A stretch of DNA of 25,234 nucleotides from Hypsibius dujardini (Eukaryota > Tardigrada > Eutardigrada > Parachela > Hypsibiidae). The stretch covers positions 1-25,234 of the forward strand of contig LRSR01013349.1 in assembly GCA_001579985.1 (NCBI GenBank), read 5' to 3'. Shown piece by piece: positions 9,246 to 17,755 of the stretch (positions within the stretch are counted from its first letter, which is position 1; the number at the start of each line of letters is the position of its first letter). A program made the position numbers and the translations under genes. Under the pieces are notes generated by a model, which made no database searches, was not told the origin of the DNA, and worked only from the letters and a program-made list of their open reading frames with translations.

Positions 9246-12014
9246 ATGGATAGTGCCTTAGCTCAGACAGTTTCGCCCCTGTCGGGAGCGGTTGCCTTAA
9301 CGTCCATGGTCATGCTCCTGGCCGTCGTCACACCGCCACGCGGAGTTGCTGCGTCCGGCGGCGATGCCGTGGAGTACTTTGACGGATTGGAGGAGACCTT
9401 GGGCTCGTCAAACCCTTACGAGCATGGGTCGTCCTCTCCGCTGGCCCCGCTGAAGGTCAATCAGGAATTTTGCCCGTTCTTTGAGAATCGCTCGCCGCAG
9501 AGCCAACCGGACCTTCGGAACTGCACATGGTACCGTGAGGTATGTAGATTCTACTGATTCGCTACTCTGAAGTTCTGAACGAAGGATTTGTGCCGAGTTA
9601 CTTTTATACCCAAAAGATGGGTACAAAAGTAACCCATCTTCCATCATGTGCATGGACTGCGTACATGTACCGGGTACACCGGCAATTTCCAAGTCCGGGG
9701 CTGCTGCTTCGCACGTGCGGTGCCTTTAAAATTAACGGCAAATTGAGATGCCTAGAGCAACGCAAATTGATTATTGTGGTGGCGAAGTAATATAATCTGG
9801 TTTAGAGCGTAAGTCATGCTGACGCACTTGGAAGAAATGGATCCGCGAGACCTTCGCTGAATCGATAAATCTAAGTATAATATACATAACGTCTAATAAA
9901 ATTCGCTTTTATTATTATCCAGCAATCGCCATGACTGTGCACTAATATCATACGCGAAATTTTAAAGGTCCGGTTACACAATGTCACCGCTTCCACAGAC
10001 TGGTGACCTTTGTAGCCATCCGATGAGTCTGCTCGAGAAACCAGAAAAGATCTGCGTTCAAATCCACAGTTCTGAAAACGTTTGAAATATTGTCTATTTA
10101 ATGGATCTTCCTTCTCTTGGATTTCCCAGCCTAGTTCCTGGCCAGTCTTCAGTGTAGTTCATCAAGATTCAGTTTCACACGTTCGCACTGCGTACTTGTA
10201 CTAGCACGGTACTAGTATCACGGTCAACAACGTAATGTGCATAGTGTAACGTGCATGTTGACCGTGGAAAACTGGTCCAAACATGAAATTGGAATGTTGC
10301 TCGTCTCGGCATTATCTGACCGAGAATTAACTATAAGCACCTTACCCATATGCGTCTGACTGAGAACTAACTACGAACTAAGCACCTTATCTATATGCGT
10401 ATGACGAAGAACTAACCACGAACTAAGCACCTTACCCATATGCGTCTGACTGAGAACTAACTACGAACTAAGCACCTTATCCATATTTGTATGATTGAGA
10501 ACTAACTACGAACTAAGCACCTTATCTATATTTGTATGATTGAGAACTAACTACGAACTAAGCACCTTATCTATATGCGTATGACGAAGAACTAACCACG
10601 AACTAAGCACCTTATCCATATTCGTATGACGAAGAACTAACGACGAACTAAGCACCTTATCCATATTCGTCGTCTATCGGATCGATCTTGGTTAGTGTGG
10701 ATTAGGCGGACATAATGAAATTTGAATTCCCATTGAGCCGGTTCATGAATCGGCTCGAGGCTGGTTTTTATTAGGTTTGCTTGTCTGGAGTGCCCTCTCT
10801 AGCTGCGTGACAGGAAAACAATCGTCAGTGGGTCTATATTTCTACACTTAACCACTAATCGACTATTTACTTTATCGGACCGAGATTCTTCATCGACTAA
10901 TTTGCGTCGATAGACAGCGAAGGAGAAAGTTGAATATCGATTTGTAAGAACTAAGTCTCATCGCAGGATAACATGCCAATCTGCAGATAAAAAAGAAGGA
11001 ATTTTCTAAACACAAACGTATGCAAGAGGAAGACAGTCAAAGACAGACAGACAGTCAGTCAGTCACAGACAGACAGTCAGTCAGTCACAAACAGACAGAC
11101 AGCCAGTCAGTCAGTCAGTCACAGACAGACAGTCAGTCAGTCAGTCACAGACAGACAGACAGACAGCCAGTCAGTCAGTCAGTCATTGAAGAGAGAATTC
11201 CTGAGACCTTTTTTGTATTAGTTATTCACGGATAAGTTTGAATATTGTTATTACTACATTTACTACAGATACGCGTTTTACATTTCAGAAAAGTTGCTGC
11301 AGACAAGCCGAACTGGAATCGATATTTAAAAAGGTGAAACCGCTACAGGGAGCATCGGAGAATTGTATGCGGCATTTGAACTACATGATCTGTTGGGTCT
11401 GCGATCCAAGTAAGTCGGAGCCCTTCGAGCATTAATCATACAAAACCAATTAACTCAATCAAATTGAATTGTACTGGGTGACTTGCTTGGACGCCTTAAC
11501 GATGGAAAATACATCGTCAGGCCTACTCATCCGTAGAATGTATACCCCCGGGCGGCATGACTCCCACTCTCCATGCTCGACTCTGTTGCTTGTTTATTAG
11601 CAGTGAGGACAGAGATAGTTGAAGACTTCAAGTGTTAAACTTAAAACTAAATTGCCTTTGGAATAACGAGGCGCTTCTTGTGTGTCTGTAGTGCAGTATA
11701 ATTTCTACCTGAACGGCTGGAGACGCCTCAAAATGTGCGAGTCCTTCTGCGACGAGGTCCTGGACGCGTGCCGTGATGCAAAGCTGAAGGGCGATCCCGT
11801 GGGACTGCTTTACAAGACCGGAAGTGAGTTCTGCCGGAGTCGGCGGTTTGACGTGAACCCCGACACAGACAAGAGCTGCTTCAGTTACAATGTCAAGAAG
11901 GGGCGTCCCGGGGATCCGTGGAGGAGTCTCCTGTCGAGTTCTTCCCGGAAACTGTTCCTCTGTCCAGTGGTGTTTCAAGCTATTTTTATGCTTAGTTCGT
12001 TTTTATGGATTTGA
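9246..12014 (+). CDS. secreted, probably GPI-anchored folate-receptor-like cysteine-rich protein
   Basis: Three phase-matched exons: 9246-9539, 11289-11409 and 11692-12014, 245 aa. The start is the ATG at 9246 because a TAG at 9180 closes the frame upstream; a hydrophobic N-terminal segment (VALTSMVMLLAVV) fits a signal peptide. The mature part has the cysteine and aromatic pattern of the folate receptor / riboflavin-binding / HHIP N-terminal domain: FCPFF, NCTWYREKSCC, a mid C...MICWVCDP, then MCESFCDEVLDACRD and EFC...SCFSYN. The C-terminus ends in a Ser-rich stretch followed by a hydrophobic tail (LFLCPVVFQAIFMLSSFLWI), as expected for GPI attachment. Family members bind folates, riboflavin or hedgehog; the ligand here is unknown. 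Intron 1 is unusually long (1749 bp) and carries a 45-bp satellite. Confidence 0.75.
10200..10266. repeat. short inverted repeat in intron
   Basis: CACGGTCAACAACGT on the left is mirrored by ACGTGCATGTTGACCGTG on the right across a short centre. It lies in intron 1 of the folate-receptor-like gene, just before the satellite. Confidence 0.6.
10312..10676. repeat. 45-bp minisatellite, 8 copies
   Basis: Eight head-to-tail copies of a 45-bp unit containing GAACTAACTACGAACTAAGC followed by ACCTTATCCATAT and a variable GCGTATGAC. Copies differ by scattered substitutions and the first is shorter. It sits in the long intron of the folate-receptor-like gene. Confidence 0.92.
11036..11187. repeat. CAGT/CAGACAGA tetranucleotide array
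   Basis: Alternating runs of (CAGT)n and (CAGA)n separated by CACAGACAGACAG blocks, about 150 bp long, 100 bp upstream of the second exon of the folate-receptor-like gene. Confidence 0.92.
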
Positions 12015-12371
12015 TTTTGACCAAAATGACTGGAGATGTACTCTTCGTTCAACGGGAGAATCCACTCAGTATATACATAAACCTAAATCCAAACGATCTC
12101 TAAATTTCGCATACAAGAGGAGTTTCGTCCAGTTATCAGACCAAACGAAAACTTACTGTATTGCATTGTGGAAGTGGTGGGAGCGGCGTTCGCTTCATGC
12201 TAGGGAACATCATTCAAAACGAACGCCGCTCCCACCACTTCCACGATGCAATACAGTAACCTCCTACTTACCAAGGTTTGTCCAACTTAACTTTTGAGCA
12301 ATCCGAGAGAGAGAAAAACAATTACACCGACGTCTTCTTAGACGACACCGGCGCAATCAATTAGAATAAAA
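12015..12371. other. convergent intergenic spacer
   Basis: Separates the stops of the folate-receptor-like gene (plus) and the BTB gene (minus). Contains a foldback element at 12153-12259 and a plus-strand AATAAA at 12365-12370 that could end the plus-strand transcript only if its 3' UTR crosses the foldback. Confidence 0.6.
12153..12259. mobile_element. foldback/MITE-like element with ~40-bp near-perfect arms
   Basis: Left arm TTACTGTATTGCATTGTGGA plus AGTGGTGGGAGCGGCGTTCG; the right arm is the complement with one mismatch (CACGATG versus CATTGTG) and ends CAATACAGTAA. The loop is about 28 bp. A transcript from either strand would form a long hairpin. It lies between two convergent genes. 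Confidence 0.8.
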
Positions 12372-13327
12372 TCAGTCTATTTCGATACAATCGGTATCCT
12401 TGCCGGCACCCTTCGCCACTTTCGTGTAACCGCAATCGCATTCATACCCGAAGGTCACTGCTTCCAGCTTCTCGCAAGCAACCTCCATAGTCTTCAGGAA
12501 ATCCATCCCGGCCGTCACTTTAGCGAAGACCGTTCCTTTCAGCAAACCCTTCTTGGAATGGCCGATCTGCAGGGTGACACGCCCATCCAACACCACCAAA
12601 GACATCATACCCGGACCATCCGTCAGGAGCGGCTCCTCAACTGGACACCGACCCGGCACATCGTGGATGTTAGTGTAGCCTTCCATCCAATCTTCAACCG
12701 TGAAGTTACATAGAATGAGTAAATAGGAACTGTGGAAAGGTGTGGCAAGAGCAGTGATGATTACCGGCCTAATGGTGTTACTATTGATATAACGTACCTT
12801 CCGGTTCGTCGTCGTCTGCGCAAAACCGTTTAAACTCGACACTTCCATACGTGAGATTCATTCGAGCCTTATTGTGGATCATGTCGGAGAAAAGCGCTGC
12901 GGTCAGCGGCGCAACATCGCCCCGCAGATCCAGCGTGATGGTGCCGTGGGTGGTGCTGTCCATGAACGTGCCCTGCTGGGCTGCGCCACAAACGGCGAAG
13001 ACGTCCAGCAGCACTGGGCGTCGCTCGGAGAATGCTCGCGGTTGACGACGCCTGTTGGAGAAACGGATGACTGGCTTCGGCGTCGGCGATTTGGCAAATT
13101 TAAATTCGTACACGAGCGCCATCTCAGCGTCCGTCAGTACGCCATCCTGCAAAAGACCGATGTATAAGGTATGAATGCCAACGCACTGAAACTCGGTATT
13201 TTAGTTATTAGCTACTGAAAATCCCAACATCATATAGTTCACGTGAGATTTTCTTTTGGACAAGTCTTCACCGACAATGTTTTGGCATATGGACGAATTG
13301 TCTGTGTCTCCATCTCGGAAGCACAGA

Positions 13328-13393
<66 letters not shown>

Positions 13394-14800
13394 ACTCTTT
13401 CGTAGACTGTTTATCTGTTGCTACCTTGGCCACGCCTTCGGCCAGCACAGTCGGTTTAATCAACGGCAATCGCACGCAGTCGATGATTCCGCCGAAGATC
13501 TGTTTGAATGCTTCGCCGTGATTCTGTTGTCCATCACTATTATGAACCACCCACCTATCAAGAATTGACAAAGGTTTACCGTTTACGAACGGCATGTGGC
13601 CTCGAAGAAAATCAAAGCACGGCGTTATTACTTCCTTGCCGCCTGGTATACCCCACTCTCGGTGACCGCCAAATCATCCCGTTGGAGCAGGGTTCGCACA
13701 CAGGACAGGTTCAGCTCGAGGAAACCGGCGCCAGCAAACAGGTCCGCCGCACTGCGACTCAAAAGGACCGCGGCTAAATCAGCGGTCTTCTGCTCTTTCA
13801 TGGCTTCAGCCTAGAAACAAGAAGAAGGAAACCACATCCAAAAGGACTACTAAATCTATCGATGTTGGAGACGAACCTTGACGAAAACGGATAAAGCCGT
13901 CTCTGCCGTAAGGTTCTCCTCGATGAAACGTCGACACTGCCAAAGCAACCGCAGGACGGAATACTTTTTTGCACAAAAGAGACAATCCATCACGCTGTCC
14001 ACGGTGATTTCTCCCATTTGCTCGGAGTACATGTACCTGAAGATATTTGCAAAAAAGCAGTGTCAGTTGCCAATTAGAAAATTTTCATAAGCCTGACCAG
14101 CAAAATCAATTTATCAATCAATCAACCATAGGAATGACACGTCAAATCGACCAATCCAGCCAAACGACTGTGTGGTACACATGTGGCAAAAACTTTGGGC
14201 TAACTGAGTTAAGCCATAGAACCCGTGCAATGCATGGTTGTATACAGTGACCGAGTTACAAGGCTTAGCTCGGTTAGCACTATGTTTTGGTCAGGTGTGG
14301 TAGTACAGTTCAAGCCTAACTGCCTAACTGCCTAACTGCCTAACTGCCTAACTGCCTGACTGCCTAACTGCCTAACTGCCTGACTGCCTAATTTAGCCAG
14401 CCTAAAGCGTCACGCACTTACTTGACCATAATGCGGAAAGCTTCCGGTTTTACATCAGGTATACGGAGGGTTTCCCCTACTTCGCGATCCTTTCCATAAA
14501 ATATGGCATGGAAAACGGGGCTTCCCAGCGCCAAAATAAGTCTAAAACAATAACAGACAAACCAGTTGATAGTCGAAGATACGATTTCTATTGTCCGAAC
14601 ATTTCCCGATTAACCAATCCCTTAGGGTTTGAAATGTATTATTACCTGTGTGCTGGAAACTCAAGGGTCTCCCCATCCGCTCCGACCGTGAAGACTACAT
14701 CGGTCGAAATAAGGTCCAAATCGTCTAGCAAACGCTTGGTCCGCTTTCGAATTTGTTTGGAGGCGTGCCACGTTTTTGTGCTGTCACTGAGGTCAGACAT
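12372..14800 (-). CDS. BTB-BACK protein with C-terminal cyclophilin-like domain
   Basis: Seven exons on the minus strand: 14646-14800, 14422-14541, 13877-14036, 13632-13810, 13425-13554, 12798-13146 and 12372-12691, all in matching phase, 470 aa. Residues about 30-140 are a BTB/POZ domain of BTBD type (DVVFTVGADGETLEFPAHRLILALGSPVFHAIFYG, then FRIMVKYMYSEQM), followed to about 290 by BACK-like helices and the BTBD linker (VLAEGVAKDGVLTDAEM). Such proteins usually serve as Cullin-3 adaptors. In BTBD3/6-type proteins a PHR domain would follow; instead residues about 291-463 resemble a cyclophilin: VLLDVFAV, HGTITLDLRGDVAPLTAALF, YGSVEFKRF, GPGMMSLVV, KGTVFAKVTAGMDFLKTME. The Arg of FxR (355) remains, but the MxQGGDF region and the Trp/His active-site bases are gone. 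The last acceptor (12691/12692) is the weakest junction. Confidence 0.82.
13329..13392. repeat. (CTGT)n microsatellite
   Basis: About 15 units of CTGT with rare TTTG interruptions, inside intron 5 of the BTB gene. Confidence 0.95.
14176..14302. mobile_element. MITE-like element, family B copy 1
   Basis: About 127 bp. Left terminus TACACATGTGGCAAAAACTT then GGGCTAACTGAGTTAAGCC; the right terminus is its complement, GGCTTAGCTCGGTTAGCAC and ending GTGTGGTA. It lies in intron 2 of the BTB gene. It shares the left-arm order TACACA-GTGG-AAAA-CTT-GGCTAAC-GAGTTAAGCC with copies at 20043-20173 and 24509-24631, and is the most diverged of the three. Confidence 0.75.
14311..14392. repeat. 10-bp CTAACTGCCT tandem repeat
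   Basis: About eight copies of CTAACTGCCT with occasional CTGACTGCCT variants, in intron 2 of the BTB gene, directly after family B copy 1. Confidence 0.92.
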
Positions 14801-15666
<866 letters not shown>

Positions 15667-16362
15667 TACACTAGAGTATTTCTTTATCCGACGGATATTT
15701 TCTGCCACTTCCGGGAAACTGAACTACCACACCGAGATGGGATTTTAGGATGACGAGGCTTTCTCCTCGTGCCACACAAATATAACCACTCGCCGACGCA
15801 GTCCACTCTGCTGCTGGAGTCTCCCGTTGATCGATCGGTTGATTGGGTCACTCCACATGGTGTGCAGTGCTCGATTGATCGATTGGTTGATTGGTTGATT
15901 GGGATGTTTGAGTTTTCCTTTTCTTATCAACTGAATAATCAATGAGAGGTCCGGTGGATTCTGGTTTTTTTTCTTCCGTTTTATTTGTTTGGCCGTAAGC
16001 GGGAGTGCCTTTTTAAATCATTTACTGTTGTGATATGCTGTTGTCAGCCTCATATAAAGAGGATATACGTTATTATGGGTACATATTGTCCGCGGTATAA
16101 GACCGTACATCTTTCTTACCGTACCGCAACCAAATCAAGTGCAAACTTTGTACCGATAACGGGCTTATCTACCTCAGGGCTGATTAAACATTCGGGTCGA
16201 AGTAACCCTGACACGCATACGAATCGAATTTATAATCCTTTTTCTAACTTGAAATTCTGTTCCAAGTTTAGAGTTAGAGTACCAGAGGAGAATCAGCCTA
16301 GTGACCACCCATCTGCTTTCGAAACAGAAGCGGCATAAACCCACCTGGGTCCCACAATAAGG
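15667..16362. other. intergenic region, no gene seen
   Basis: Between TRIAP1 and the KDEL gene. Contains a TTGATTGATCGATTGG-type degenerate repeat at about 15826-15902 and small hairpins. Open frames here are short and not protein-like. Confidence 0.5.
15826..15902. repeat. GATTGATC / TTGATTGG degenerate repeat
   Basis: Clustered copies of TTGATCGATCGGTTGATTGG and TTGATTGGTTGATTGGG, downstream of TRIAP1. The same tetranucleotide theme appears in DUS4L introns. Confidence 0.8.
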
Positions 16363-17613
16363 ATGGCGCCTCACTGGGGACTCATAGTTATTGCCGTCTG
16401 TCTTTCGCACATCCCGACCTTACTGGTAGCAGTACAACCAGGCGGTAAGAAACAGCTAGATTTACCTGAGAACTGGTCGGTCCGTGCAATGCAACGCTTG
16501 AGGCTTCATTCGGTATCCGGACGTTTAGGCAGGATTGTTCTGTCATTCTCTAGTGAAGTCATTGGAGCATATAAAAATGGCACTTTCTTTGTAGGTTTGG
16601 CTTGCGAAGGGTGTCACGGAGTGGTTACAGGTAAGTAGGAACCACATGCACTGCATACGGGCATCGCGTCTTGCTGAGTTTTAACTGTAGTGTGGTTATA
16701 ACTGTATAACTGTAGTTATTATTGTATAACTGTAGTTATTACTGTATAACTGTAGTTATAACTGTATAACTGTAGTTATAACTGTATAATTGTAGTTATA
16801 ACTGTATAACTGTATAACTGTAGTTATTACTGTGTAATTGTATAACTGTATCTTTTTTCCAGAACTCCATGAGAAGCTGAGCAAACCAACCAAGGCCAGT
16901 GTTGAAGAAAGAGCTGCAAAACTAGTTGATAAAATTTGCAAGCTGGAAAACCTTGTCAAATACGTCTACAGTCCACCGAAGATGGTCAAGGCCTGTAACG
17001 AACTGATCAGTAAGCTCGCAACTCAATACCCCTACCCGTATTTGTGTGTCCCGGTTTGGGCATGTATGATGTACAATGTATTTAATGTGGACCTTCATGT
17101 GTTGTCCCTGTTTGTTGACGTCCTCGTTCATCTTCCACCCTGGTACTAATCAGTCATGTCTGTTTCCGTAACCTTGCAGAACAGCACAGGGACTCCATAG
17201 TCGATTCCCTAATCGATCACTTCGACGCGAATGCGGCCGTCACAGCAAACGAGCTGGAAGCCGACATTTGCTTCACCATCTCCAAGTCCTGCGAAGGCAT
17301 TAAGGCCTCGCCGGACGCCAAAGTATCTGACACAGTGAGTGCTCCCAAACGAGATTCGATTCAATGTTGTGCAAATCGCATGGAGAAATAGCGGTATCGA
17401 TTTGTCCGGCAGGTAGTAGCTGACCAGATGCTCGACGGCAAATCCGGTCAGAATATTGTTCTACAGCATGAAGACGGCAAGATTGTCACAAAAGTACAGG
17501 ACGATACACCTTCCACCGACGACGACAATGCCAAGAAAAGCAAAGACAAGAAGGCCAAACCGAAATCAGACGATGGTGGCGCCAAAAAGAAACCGCAGAA
17601 GGACGAGCTTTAA
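16363..17613 (+). CDS. ER-resident saposin/canopy-like protein with C-terminal KDEL
   Basis: Four phase-matched exons: 16363-16630, 16863-17009, 17180-17334 and 17413-17613, 256 aa. Residues 1-23 are a signal peptide (GLIVIAVCLSHIPTLLVA) and the last four residues are KDEL, so the protein should be retrieved to the endoplasmic reticulum lumen. Six cysteines at 81, 84, 115, 134, 169 and 176 give CxxC...C...C...C...C around amphipathic helices (ELHEKLSK, AAKLVDKICKLENLVKYVY, ACNELIKQHRDSIVDSLIDHF), the arrangement of saposin-like canopy (CNPY) proteins, which act as co-chaperones for receptor maturation. The region before the KDEL is Asp/Lys-rich and disordered (DDDNAKKSKDKKAKPKSDD). The canopy assignment rests on cysteine spacing and the ER signal, not on a strong motif. 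A diverged saposin-B protein or a MANF-like factor are alternatives. Confidence 0.78.
16690..16850. repeat. 20-bp TAACTGTAGTTAT tandem repeat
   Basis: Roughly eight copies of a ~20-bp unit, TATAACTGTAGTTATAACTG, with TATT/TATA variants. It fills most of intron 1 of the KDEL gene and ends at the acceptor's pyrimidine tract. The unit is nearly palindromic. Confidence 0.92.
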
Positions 17614-17755
17614 GGTGATTTTATACTTTCGTACAAAACCGCCACGAATTAATCAAGCATGTAAAGTAGGATATGGAATAAGTGGAACATGCTGGTTTTG
17701 TAGAAAAGTTAAGGTGAATCAATCGAGTCGCTGGTGAAATCTTCGATCCGACGCT

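Noticed and set aside
13239-13424. Extension of the BTB exon through a CTGT repeat (Thr-Asp-Arg-Gln repeats)
   Set aside because: A donor at 13424 and the phase-0 acceptor at 13147 remove it and restore the BTBD linker motif.
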